In this document: one piece after another, positions 1 through 5,110 of the stretch | Numbering within the stretch: position 1 is the stretch's first letter | Layout of the letters: each line of letters starts with the position of its first letter | DNA from: Bacteroidales bacterium | Lineage (GTDB): Bacteria > Bacteroidota > Bacteroidia > Bacteroidales > VadinHA17 | Length of the DNA: 5,110 bases | Assembly: GCA_003518245.1 (NCBI GenBank) | Contig: DOZA01000259.1 | Location: forward strand, 1 to 5,110 | Direction: 5' to 3' | Notes under the pieces: generated by a model | The model's database searches: none | Seen by the model: the letters and a program-made list of their open reading frames with translations, nothing else | Told to the model about the DNA's origin: nothing | Translations under genes and position numbers: made by a program

Positions 1-48
1 ATTAAAATAATTAATTTTCAATCACTTAATCAATAATTTACTGGAGTT

Positions 49-1236
49 ATGGCTAAAGAAAAATTTGATAGATCAAAACCACATGTCAACATAGGGACTA
101 TAGGTCATGTTGATCATGGGAAAACTACTTTGACAGCTGCAATCACTATGGTTTTACATAAAGCAGGCTTGTCAGAAATTAAAGACTTTGATTCAATTGA
201 TAATGCTCCTGAGGAAAAAGAAAGGGGTATTACAATTAATACAGCCCATGTTGAATACCAGACAGAAAATCGTCACTATGCACACGTCGATTGCCCTGGT
301 CACGCTGACTATGTAAAGAACATGGTAACAGGAGCTGCCCAGATGGATGGAGCAATTCTCGTTGTTGCAGCTACCGATGGACCAATGCCTCAGACTCGTG
401 AGCATATCCTGCTTGCGCGCCAGGTGAACGTGCCTAAGATCGTTGTATACCTTAACAAGGTTGACATGGTTGATGATGAAGAGCTTCTTGAGCTCGTCGA
501 AATGGAAGTGCGTGAACTTCTTGATTTCTACGAATTTGATGGAGATGATATCCCTGTCATTCTTGGATCTGCGCTTGGAGCACTGAATGGTGATCCAAAG
601 GAGGAAGAAAAAATATTGGAACTCATGAAAGCAGTAGATGAGTATATTCCTATACCTACACGCGATAATGAAAAACCATTCCTGCTGCCTGTTGAAGATA
701 TATTCTCAATTACAGGTCGTGGAACAGTTGCCACAGGACGTATTGAAACCGGTATTGTTCATACTGGTGACGAACTGGAAATGATTGGATTGGGTGCACA
801 GAATAGAAAAACTGTATGTACCGGTGTTGAGATGTTCAGGAAAATACTCGACCGTGGTGAAGCTGGTGATAATGTAGGTTTGTTGCTTCGTGGTGTTGAT
901 AAGAAAGAAATAAAGAGGGGAATGGTACTTGCCAAACCAGGTTCAATAACACCTCATACAAAGTTCAAGGCTGAAGTATACGTTCTTAAGAAAGAAGAAG
1001 GCGGACGCCATACTCCTTTCCATACTAATTATCGTCCTCAGTTTTATCTGAGAACACTTGATGTGACCGGCGAAGTAAAGCTTCCTGAAGGGACAGAAAT
1101 GGTTATGCCAGGTGACAGGGTGACAATAGAGGTAGCCCTTATTACTCCTGTTGCTATTAACCAGGGACTGCGTTTTGCAATCCGTGAAGGTGGAAGAACT
1201 GTTGGAGCAGGCCAGGTAACTGAGATTATAGAGTAA
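49..1236 (+). CDS. tuf: Elongation factor Tu (EF-Tu), complete
   Basis: EF-Tu is the cytoplasmic GTPase that carries aminoacyl-tRNA to the ribosomal A site. The 395 residues match the usual family length. The GTPase domain (about 1-200) shows the P-loop GHVDHGKT at 19-26, the switch I segment [12 protein letters not shown] at 59-70, DCPGH at 81-85 with the catalytic histidine at 85, NKVD at 136-139 and SAL at 174-176. Domains 2 and 3 follow, with [11 protein letters not shown], the GGRHTPF segment and the typical ending [15 protein letters not shown]. The start gives the standard MAKEKF N-terminus. GGAG at 43-46 lies only 2 nt from the ATG, too close for a normal Shine-Dalgarno site. The wording resembles Bacteroidota EF-Tu (from memory of the family). 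tRNA-Trp and secE follow, as in many tuf loci. Codon choice shifts between the first 65 codons and codons 75-180. Confidence 0.99.
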   Translation: MAKEKFDRSKPHVNIGTIGHVDHGKTTLTAAITMVLHKAGLSEIKDFDSIDNAPEEKERGITINTAHVEYQTENRHYAHVDCPGHADYVKNMVTGAAQMDGAILVVAATDGPMPQTREHILLARQVNVPKIVVYLNKVDMVDDEELLELVEMEVRELLDFYEFDGDDIPVILGSALGALNGDPKEEEKILELMKAVDEYIPIPTRDNEKPFLLPVEDIFSITGRGTVATGRIETGIVHTGDELEMIGLGAQNRKTVCTGVEMFRKILDRGEAGDNVGLLLRGVDKKEIKRGMVLAKPGSITPHTKFKAEVYVLKKEEGGRHTPFHTNYRPQFYLRTLDVTGEVKLPEGTEMVMPGDRVTIEVALITPVAINQGLRFAIREGGRTVGAGQVTEIIE

Positions 1237-1256
1237 GATTATTTACGCGGTATATT

Positions 1257-1281
1257 GCAGGGGGTGATAATAGCCCTCTGC
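1257..1281 (+). other. Hairpin in the tuf-tRNA-Trp spacer
   Basis: GCAGGGGG (1257-1264) pairs with CCCTCTGC (1274-1281) over 8 bp with one G-U pair and a 9-nt loop. No T-run follows, so it does not look like an intrinsic terminator. It lies 20 nt after the tuf stop and 10 nt before the tRNA. By inference it may protect the 3' end of tuf mRNA or mark a processing site once the tRNA is cut out. The pairing is visible in the sequence, but any function is unproven. Confidence 0.4.
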
Positions 1282-1291
1282 CAACCGGTAT

Positions 1292-1364
1292 ACGGGTGTA
1301 GCTCAGTTGGTAGAGCACTGGTCTCCAAAACCAGGTGTCGGGAGTTCGAGTCTCTCCTCCCGTG
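1292..1364 (+). tRNA. trpT: tRNA-Trp, anticodon CCA
   Basis: The 73-nt cloverleaf folds by eye. The acceptor strands are 1292-1298 and 1357-1363. The D stem is GCTC/GAGC (1301-1304/1313-1316). The anticodon stem CTGGT/ACCAG (1318-1322/1330-1334) encloses loop CTCCAAA with anticodon CCA at 1325-1327. The variable loop is GTGTC. The T stem is GGGAG/CTCTC (1340-1344/1352-1356) with loop TTCGAGT. The discriminator is G at 1364, as expected for bacterial tRNA-Trp. The terminal CCA is not encoded (CAAACA follows), so it must be added after transcription. One acceptor pair, position 6-67 (T1297 opposite T1358), is a U-U opposition; all other stems pair, with a G-U in the T stem. The tRNA lies between tuf and secE and is probably cotranscribed with them. 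Confidence 0.97.
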
Positions 1365-1379
1365 CAAACAGAGTAAGAA

Positions 1380-1574
1380 ATGAAGAAAATCAGGAAATAT
1401 ATAAAGGAGTCATTTACTGAACTTATTCATAAAGTGACATGGCCAACATGGAGTGAACTGCAAAACAGTACTACTGTAGTAATGATTGCTTCACTTATTA
1501 TTGCTCTGGTAATATGGGTTATGGACTATGCATTTGACAATATTATGTCATTTGTATACGGGTTATTATATTAA
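1380..1574 (+). CDS. secE: Preprotein translocase subunit SecE
   Basis: SecE is the small essential subunit that clamps SecY in the SecYEG channel of the inner membrane. At 64 residues this is the short single-span form common outside the Gammaproteobacteria (the E. coli protein is about 127 residues with three spans). Residues 1-30 are basic and amphipathic and contain the family hallmark KVTWPTWSEL at 18-27, the cytoplasmic helix plus hinge. Residues about 32-48 (TTVVMIASLIIALVIWV) form the single transmembrane helix, followed by a short hydrophobic C-terminal tail. The ATG is 15 nt after the tRNA-Trp end, which leaves almost no leader once the tRNA is excised. The upstream sequence GAGTAAGAA is at best a weak ribosome binding site. 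nusG starts 15 nt after the stop, the classical secE-nusG pairing. Confidence 0.96.
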   Translation: MKKIRKYIKESFTELIHKVTWPTWSELQNSTTVVMIASLIIALVIWVMDYAFDNIMSFVYGLLY

Positions 1575-1589
1575 AAGCAGGACGTTCCA

Positions 1590-2138
1590 ATGAGTGAGAA
1601 TGTGAAGAAGTGGTATGTTTTACGTGCGATAGGGGGTAAAGAAAAAAAGGTCAAGGAATATATCGAAAGCGAGATTAGCCGCCTTGAGCTTCAGGATTAT
1701 ATCTTACAGGTACTTATACCACAGGAGAAAGTCTACCAGATAAGAGCAGGAAAGAAGATAAGCAAGGAAAGAAATTTCTTTCCCGGTTATGTTCTTATTG
1801 AAGCTGCCTTGGTTGGCGAAATTCCGCATATACTGAAAAATATACCCAATGTAATAGGTTTTCTCGGTACAAAAGATGGTAAACCTGTGCCTCTGAGAAA
1901 ATCAGAAATTAACAGGATACTGGGTAAGGTTGATGAACTGGCAGCCAGCGGTGAGGAAATAAATATTCCTTTTTATGTTGGAGAATCAGTCAAAGTGGTT
2001 GACGGACCGTTCAACAGCTTTACAGGAATTATTGAAGAGGTGAATGATGAGAAGAAGAAACTGACAGTTATGGTGAAAATTTTTGGCAGGAAAACACCTC
2101 TTGAATTAAGCTTTATGCAAGTAGAAAAAGATAGTTAA
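1590..2138 (+). CDS. nusG: Transcription termination/antitermination factor NusG
   Basis: NusG binds the clamp of elongating RNA polymerase. It affects pausing and Rho-dependent termination, and through its KOW domain it can link polymerase to ribosomal protein S10. The protein has 182 residues, a normal family length. The NGN domain covers about residues 6-115, beginning KKWYVLRAIGGKE and containing the conserved FFPGYVLIEA at 63-72 and the NVIGFLG segment at 87-93. A linker (about 105-127) leads to the C-terminal KOW domain, with VGESVKVVDGPF at 130-141 followed by NSFTGIIEEV. The start at 1590 gives the usual short lead-in before the W-Y-V strand. Only a weak purine stretch (CAGGACG, 1578-1584) precedes it. 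The gene sits between secE and the L11 operon, its usual location. Confidence 0.98.
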   Translation: MSENVKKWYVLRAIGGKEKKVKEYIESEISRLELQDYILQVLIPQEKVYQIRAGKKISKERNFFPGYVLIEAALVGEIPHILKNIPNVIGFLGTKDGKPVPLRKSEINRILGKVDELAASGEEINIPFYVGESVKVVDGPFNSFTGIIEEVNDEKKKLTVMVKIFGRKTPLELSFMQVEKDS

Positions 2139-2229
2139 AAATATATTTAAAGATATTGGTGGTTACAATATTTATAATGCTTCCTGAGTGACTGCCAAGC
2201 TCTCGCGTAAACTAAGCAAAATGTGAATT
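2139..2229 (+). promoter_or_regulatory. nusG-rplK gap, candidate rplK leader
   Basis: This is the longest untranslated stretch between nusG and rplL. In it I can see an AT-rich 8-bp hairpin with a 7-nt loop (arms 2151-2158 and 2166-2173), a TATAAT at 2173-2178 with no convincing -35 partner, and a 5-bp pairing of TGCTT (2178-2182) with AAGCA (2214-2218) that encloses a possibly structured 31-nt stretch. In E. coli, L1 represses rplK-rplA by binding a leader that mimics its 23S rRNA site, so this is where such a site would be expected. I cannot recognise a clear L1-site mimic or a Bacteroidota-type TAnnTTTG element here. The function is inferred from position only. Confidence 0.35.
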
Positions 2230-2673
2230 ATGGCAAAAGAAGTTGCTGGAATTATCAAGTTACAAATACGTGGCGGCGCAGCTAATCCATCACCACCTGT
2301 TGGACCTGCACTGGGTGCCAAGGGTGTAAATATCATGGATTTCTGTAAGCAGTTTAATGCGAGGACCCAGGATAATGCGGGAAAGGTTATACCGGTTATA
2401 ATTACTGTTTATGCTGATAAATCATTTGATTTTGTCACAAAAACACCACCGGTAGCTGTCCAGCTTCTGGAATCAGCCAAGGTGAAAAAAGGTTCATCCG
2501 AATCAAATATTACCAAGGTTGCATCCGTTTCCTGGGATCAGGTACGTATGATTGCTGAAGAAAAAATGGAAGATTTAAACTGTTTTACAGTTGAATCAGC
2601 CATGAGAATAGTAGCTGGTACTGCCAGAAGTATGGGGATCACTGTCAAAGGTAAATTCCCGGGTAGTAACTAA
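2230..2673 (+). CDS. rplK: 50S ribosomal protein L11 (uL11)
   Basis: L11 forms the base of the ribosomal stalk, binds the GTPase-associated region of 23S rRNA, and supports factor-dependent GTP hydrolysis. The 147 residues are slightly longer than E. coli L11 (142), with a short extra tail ending KGKFPGSN. The N-terminal domain carries the hallmark [20 protein letters not shown] at 19-38, which includes the proline pair at 22-23 in the region where thiopeptide antibiotics bind. [10 protein letters not shown] (about 71-80) is the interdomain linker. The C-terminal rRNA-binding domain includes the conserved GTARSMGI near residues 130-137. The ATG gives the standard MAKEV start. An in-frame TGA at 2224-2226 blocks any useful upstream start. 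No Shine-Dalgarno sequence is obvious. rplA follows after 17 nt. Confidence 0.98.
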   Translation: MAKEVAGIIKLQIRGGAANPSPPVGPALGAKGVNIMDFCKQFNARTQDNAGKVIPVIITVYADKSFDFVTKTPPVAVQLLESAKVKKGSSESNITKVASVSWDQVRMIAEEKMEDLNCFTVESAMRIVAGTARSMGITVKGKFPGSN

Positions 2674-2680
2674 ATTTATT

Positions 2681-2686
2681 AAAGGA
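2681..2686 (+). promoter_or_regulatory. Ribosome binding site of rplA
   Basis: AAAGGA lies 4 nt before the rplA ATG. It is a moderate Shine-Dalgarno match in the 17-nt rplK-rplA gap and supports the start at 2691. Confidence 0.55.
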
Positions 2687-2690
2687 TAAT

Positions 2691-3392
2691 ATGACTAAAC
2701 TTACCAAGAACAATAAGTTGGCCCTTGAGAAGATCGATAAGGACAGGCTTTATACACTCAGCGAAGCAGCTAAACTTGTAAAAGAGATTACTTTTTCAAA
2801 GTTTGATGCTTCTGTTGACATGGATGTAAGGTTAGGCATTGATCCACGGAAATCAAACCAGATGGTTCGCGGAGTTGTTTCCCTGCCTCATGGAACAGGT
2901 AAAGAAACCAGTGTACTAGTATTATGTACACCTGACAAGGAAGCAGAAGCGAAAGAAGCCGGAGCCGACTACGTCGGACTTGATGAGTATATTGAGAAAA
3001 TCAAGGGTGGCTGGACTGATATAGATGTGGTTATTACAATGCCAAGCGTTATGGGTAAGATCGGTCCGTTAGGCAGAATACTGGGCCCGAGAGGGCTGAT
3101 GCCTAATCCGAAAAGTGGTACTGTTACAATGGATATAGGTAAGGCTGTTTCTGAAGTGAAACAGGGTAAGATTGATTTCAAAGTTGATAAATACGGGATC
3201 ATTCATACACCTATAGGAAAGGTTTCATTTGAACCTCAGAAGATTGTTGATAATGCAAAAGAGTTTCTGTCAACAATCAATAAACTTAAACCGGCTGCTG
3301 CTAAAGGAATGTATATCAAAAGCATATACCTTTCAAGCACAATGAGTCTGGGGATAAAAGTAGACCCTAAAGGTCTGGAGGATAAAATCTGA
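2691..3392 (+). CDS. rplA: 50S ribosomal protein L1 (uL1)
   Basis: L1 builds the mobile L1 stalk of the large subunit, which helps release deacylated tRNA from the E site. In many bacteria it also represses its own operon. The 233 residues match the family (E. coli 234). Recognisable segments are [20 protein letters not shown] (38-57), [12 protein letters not shown] (60-71) at the rRNA-binding face, the middle domain with [20 protein letters not shown] (89-108), and the family signature around 118-140 containing [33 protein letters not shown] (160-172) marks the return to the first domain. The start at 2691 gives the expected [12 protein letters not shown] opening and is backed by the AAAGGA site. 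The stop lies 14 nt before rplJ, within a tight rplK-rplA-rplJ run. Confidence 0.99.
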   Translation: MTKLTKNNKLALEKIDKDRLYTLSEAAKLVKEITFSKFDASVDMDVRLGIDPRKSNQMVRGVVSLPHGTGKETSVLVLCTPDKEAEAKEAGADYVGLDEYIEKIKGGWTDIDVVITMPSVMGKIGPLGRILGPRGLMPNPKSGTVTMDIGKAVSEVKQGKIDFKVDKYGIIHTPIGKVSFEPQKIVDNAKEFLSTINKLKPAAAKGMYIKSIYLSSTMSLGIKVDPKGLEDKI

Positions 3393-3394
3393 AA

Positions 3395-3404
3395 AAAGGA
3401 GGAG
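3395..3404 (+). promoter_or_regulatory. Strong Shine-Dalgarno sequence of rplJ
   Basis: AAAGGAGGAG lies in the 14-nt rplA-rplJ gap, with the AGGAGG core at 3397-3402 ending 4 nt before the ATG at 3407. It is by far the best ribosome binding site in the window. It fixes the rplJ start and suggests direct, efficient ribosome loading on rplJ rather than reliance on coupling to rplA alone. Confidence 0.8.
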
Positions 3405-3406
3405 AA

Positions 3407-3928
3407 ATGAGACGTGAAGAAAAAAAAGAGATAATAGACAGCCTGGCAAAACAGTTACAGGAATATAACCACTTTTATCTGACCGATACTGCTGAGCTAA
3501 ACGCTGCTCATACATCGGACCTGAGAAGAGCTTGTTTTGAAAAAGACATCAAGTTGATTGTCGTAAAAAACACCCTTCTCAAGAGAGCCCTGGATAAATC
3601 TGAGAAGGACTTTGAAGAACTGAATGATGTTCTTAAAGGTTCTACGTCTGTCATGTTTACTAATGTCGGTAATGTCCCTGCAAAATTGCTTAAGGACTTC
3701 CGGAAAAAACATGATAAGCCCGTACTGAAAGGTGCATTTGTTGAAGAGTCAGTCTATATAGGCGACACTCAACTGGATACACTTGCTGCACTAAAATCGA
3801 AAGATGAGCTTATTGCTGATTTGATTGCCCTGCTTCGTTCACCGATGCAGAATGTGATGTCAGCATTACAGTCGGGTTCAAATAATATTCATGGAGTGCT
3901 TGAAGCACTTTCAAAAAGAGATAATTAG
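3407..3928 (+). CDS. rplJ: 50S ribosomal protein L10 (uL10)
   Basis: L10 anchors the L7/L12 dimers to the L11-23S rRNA stalk base and forms the L10(L12) complex that recruits translation factors. The 173 residues are a normal length (E. coli 165). The N-terminal globular domain (about 1-135) shows the typical opening MRREEKKEIIDSLAKQL, the NHFYLTDTAELNA strand at 21-33 and the rRNA-binding core KLIVVKNTLLKRAL near 49-62. GSTSVMFTN and KPVLKGAFVE follow. The C-terminal helix (about 135-171), with LIALLRSPMQNVMSALQSG, is the platform on which L12 N-terminal domains dock. Only 14 nt separate it from rplA, so there is no room for the separate L10 leader known from E. coli rplJ. rplL follows after 30 nt, the universal L10-L12 pairing. 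Confidence 0.98.
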   Translation: MRREEKKEIIDSLAKQLQEYNHFYLTDTAELNAAHTSDLRRACFEKDIKLIVVKNTLLKRALDKSEKDFEELNDVLKGSTSVMFTNVGNVPAKLLKDFRKKHDKPVLKGAFVEESVYIGDTQLDTLAALKSKDELIADLIALLRSPMQNVMSALQSGSNNIHGVLEALSKRDN

Positions 3929-3958
3929 AATAGTAACATTTAAAAAATAATCTGAGAG

Positions 3959-4336
3959 ATGGCAGATCTTAAAAAGTTAGCAGAAGAATTAGTAGGACTA
4001 ACTGTAAAAGAAGTAAATGAACTTACAGACATACTGAAAGAAGTACATGGCATTGAACCGGCTGCTGCAGCAGTTGCTGTGGCTGGTCCTGCAGGTGGTG
4101 GCGAAGCTGCCGCTGCTGAAGAAAAAACAGAATTTGATGTTGTGCTCAAATCTCCCGGTGGCCAGAAGCTCCAGATCGTTAAGCTCGTTAAAGATATTAC
4201 CGGTCTTGGACTTAAAGAAGCAAAAGCCGTGGTTGATGCTGCACCCGCACCCGTTAAGGAAGGTGCACCTAAAGATGAAGCTGAAAACATCAAGAAACAA
4301 CTGGAAGAAGCAGGAGCCGAGGTTGAACTTAAATAA
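3959..4336 (+). CDS. rplL: 50S ribosomal protein L7/L12 (bL12)
   Basis: L7/L12 is the multicopy flexible stalk protein that contacts EF-Tu, EF-G and other translational GTPases. The 125 residues match the family. The N-terminal dimerisation and L10-binding helices are at about 1-30 ([20 protein letters not shown]). The hinge (about 33-55) is rich in Ala and Gly, with [20 protein letters not shown]. The globular C-terminal domain begins at KTEFDVVL (56-63) and contains the factor-binding [20 protein letters not shown] at 70-89, followed by [12 protein letters not shown]. The start at 3959 gives the standard MADLKKL opening. Only GAG-type purines (3953-3958) directly precede the ATG, so the ribosome binding site is weak despite the protein's expected excess over L10. 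A strong terminator hairpin begins about 23 nt after the stop. Confidence 0.98.
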   Translation: MADLKKLAEELVGLTVKEVNELTDILKEVHGIEPAAAAVAVAGPAGGGEAAAAEEKTEFDVVLKSPGGQKLQIVKLVKDITGLGLKEAKAVVDAAPAPVKEGAPKDEAENIKKQLEEAGAEVELK

Positions 4337-4358
4337 GCTTTACCCTGTGAAGGTTTAT

Positions 4359-4396
4359 AGGTTTGATCCCGGCTCAAATCGGGATCAAACCTTTTT
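4359..4396 (+). terminator. Intrinsic terminator/attenuator between rplL and rpoB
   Basis: GGTTTGATCCCG (4360-4371) pairs perfectly with CGGGATCAAACC (4380-4391) around an 8-nt loop. A4359-T4392 adds a 13th pair, and five T residues (4392-4396) follow. This is a textbook Rho-independent terminator on the + strand; no T-run is present for the opposite direction. It lies inside a cluster whose next gene, rpoB, is essential and in the same direction, so it most likely works as a partial terminator that lowers rpoBC expression relative to the ribosomal proteins. A hairpin with that role is known between rplL and rpoB in E. coli. Confidence 0.9.
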
Positions 4397-4423
4397 GTCA
4401 TTTAAATAACAAGTTCATATAAT
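4395..4423 (+). promoter_or_regulatory. Candidate promoter for rpoB
   Basis: TTGTCA (4395-4400, five of six bases of TTGACA) and TATAAT (4418-4423) are separated by 17 bp, an almost ideal sigma-70-type arrangement. TTTG at 4394-4397 also fits the -33 element of Bacteroidota promoters, but the downstream TATAATTC is a poor match to TAnnTTTG. The -35 region overlaps the terminator U-tract, so transcription could restart right after attenuation. The predicted start near 4429-4431 would leave only a few nt before the rpoB ATG. AT-rich sequence makes chance matches likely, so confidence is limited. Confidence 0.4.
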
Positions 4424-4433
4424 TCCATAGTAA

Positions 4434-5110
4434 ATGACCTCAAAAAGTAATAAAAGAATCAGTTTCGCAACCATTAAAAATCAGTTGAAATATCCTGATT
4501 TCCTGGAGGTTCAGTTAAAGTCGTTCAAGGAGTTTTTCCAGATGGGAACAACACCCGAGAACAGGAAAGACGAGGGATTATACAGGGTTTTTAATGAAAA
4601 TTTCCCTATCAGTGATACCAGGAATAACTTTATTCTGGAATTTCTGGATTACTCTATTGATCCCCCAAGATATACAATAGAAGAATGTATTGAGCGCGGA
4701 TTAACATTCAGTGTCCCGCTGAAAGCAAAACTAAAATTATACTGTACTGATCCCGAGCATGAGGATTTTGATACTGTTATACAGGATGTTTACCTGGGTA
4801 CAGTACCATACATGACGGAAAGAGGTACTTTTGTAGTAAACGGAGCTGAAAGGATAGTTGTATCCCAACTGCACCGTTCCCCGGGCGTATTCTTTGGTCA
4901 GAGTATTCATGCCAACGGGACAAAACTATATTCGGCACGAATAATACCGTTTAAAGGATCATGGATAGAATTTGCCACTGATATAAATAACGTAATGTAT
5001 GCATATATTGACAGGAAGAAAAAGCTTCCTGTAACGACACTGCTGCGTGCAATAGGTTATGAAAGTGATAAGGTAATACTGGAGATATTCAATCTTGCAG
5101 AGGAACAAAA
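4434..5110 (+). CDS. rpoB: RNA polymerase beta subunit, N-terminal part (runs off window)
   Basis: RpoB forms much of the catalytic core of RNA polymerase and contains the rifampicin pocket. The first 225 codons are open to the window edge, about one sixth of a normal beta subunit (roughly 1,270 residues in this phylum, from memory). Recognisable parts are [16 protein letters not shown] (20-35), [16 protein letters not shown] (65-80), [14 protein letters not shown] (94-107), the highly conserved [20 protein letters not shown] (131-150) followed by GVFF, the [13 protein letters not shown] segment (168-180) and [17 protein letters not shown] (192-208). These cover the start of the protrusion and the lobe. 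In-frame TAG and TAA codons at 4428-4433 directly precede the ATG, so the start cannot move upstream. No Shine-Dalgarno sequence is visible. rpoC is expected downstream. Confidence 0.98.
   Translation, partial: MTSKSNKRISFATIKNQLKYPDFLEVQLKSFKEFFQMGTTPENRKDEGLYRVFNENFPISDTRNNFILEFLDYSIDPPRYTIEECIERGLTFSVPLKAKLKLYCTDPEHEDFDTVIQDVYLGTVPYMTERGTFVVNGAERIVVSQLHRSPGVFFGQSIHANGTKLYSARIIPFKGSWIEFATDINNVMYAYIDRKKKLPVTTLLRAIGYESDKVILEIFNLAEEQ

Noticed and set aside
1..48. Promoter or upstream gene end before tuf
   Set aside because: The stretch is AT-rich with no recognisable promoter pair, tRNA end or reading frame. It is too short to judge.
2173..2178. TATAAT before rplK as a promoter
   Set aside because: No -35-like hexamer lies at 15-19 bp and no Bacteroidota-type TTTG/TAnnTTTG pair is present. 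The DNA is AT-rich, so the hexamer alone is weak evidence.
2221..2226. Start-stop ATG-TGA in frame just before rplK
   Set aside because: A six-base match is expected often by chance, and nothing else suggests translational control by it.
4358..4365. TAGGTTTG, a perfect match to the Bacteroidota -7 element TAnnTTTG
   Set aside because: It sits in the 5' arm of the terminator and has no TTTG at the right distance upstream. The same octamer also occurs inside tuf near 875-882, so chance is the better explanation.
4350..4393. Second AAGGTTT copy (4350-4356) that could pair with AAACCTT (4387-4393) as an antiterminator
   Set aside because: Only 7 weak pairs would compete with a 13-bp perfect stem with a short loop, so it could not plausibly prevent terminator formation on its own.
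3940..4401. 153-residue open frame on the - strand opposite rplL
   Set aside because: It lies across the unmistakable rplL gene and the terminator. It is low-complexity (Ser/Ala/Thr-rich, mirroring the Ala-rich hinge) and resembles no family I know. It is a shadow frame.
4047..4409. 120-residue open frame on the + strand in another frame of rplL
   Set aside because: It is a Leu/Lys-rich out-of-frame reading of rplL that runs through the terminator hairpin, with no support as a gene.

Overview
This is a chromosomal housekeeping locus from a member of the Bacteroidota, most likely Bacteroidales or a near relative. The assignment rests on remembered family features, not a search: the wording of EF-Tu, L10 and the RpoB N-terminus, the very short one-helix SecE, the AT-rich gaps, and starts that mostly lack a good Shine-Dalgarno sequence. 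All genes are on the + strand in the order tuf - tRNA-Trp - secE - nusG - rplK - rplA - rplJ - rplL - rpoB, the classical translation/secretion/transcription cluster.

Region by region: 1-48 is an AT-rich leader before tuf (49-1236, complete EF-Tu). A 55-nt spacer with a small GC-rich hairpin leads to tRNA-Trp(CCA) at 1292-1364. The tRNA ends only 15 nt before secE (1380-1574), which is followed 15 nt later by nusG (1590-2138). A 91-nt gap (2139-2229), the longest inside the nusG-to-rplL run, precedes rplK (2230-2673), where L1-dependent control of L11/L1 synthesis would be expected. rplA (2691-3392) and rplJ (3407-3928) follow with short gaps, and rplJ has a near-perfect Shine-Dalgarno sequence. 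rplL (3959-4336) comes next. The 97-nt gap before rpoB holds a strong intrinsic terminator hairpin, and its U-tract overlaps a promoter-like sequence. rpoB begins at 4434 and runs off the window after 225 codons.

The genes work together as follows. EF-Tu brings aminoacyl-tRNA to the ribosome. L11, L1, L10 and L7/L12 build the L1 stalk and the factor-recruiting stalk base and stalk on which EF-Tu acts. NusG modulates the RNA polymerase whose beta subunit follows. SecE is the essential small subunit of the SecYEG translocon. The hairpin before rpoB would let ribosomal proteins be made in excess of polymerase.

No mobile element, CRISPR array, defence gene, broken gene or unknown protein was found, and I see no undescribed system. 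The points worth a second look are regulatory or structural: the attenuator/promoter overlap and near-leaderless rpoB start, the strong rplJ ribosome binding site, a U-U opposition in the tRNA acceptor stem, tRNA punctuation between tuf and secE, and a local shift in codon choice within tuf.
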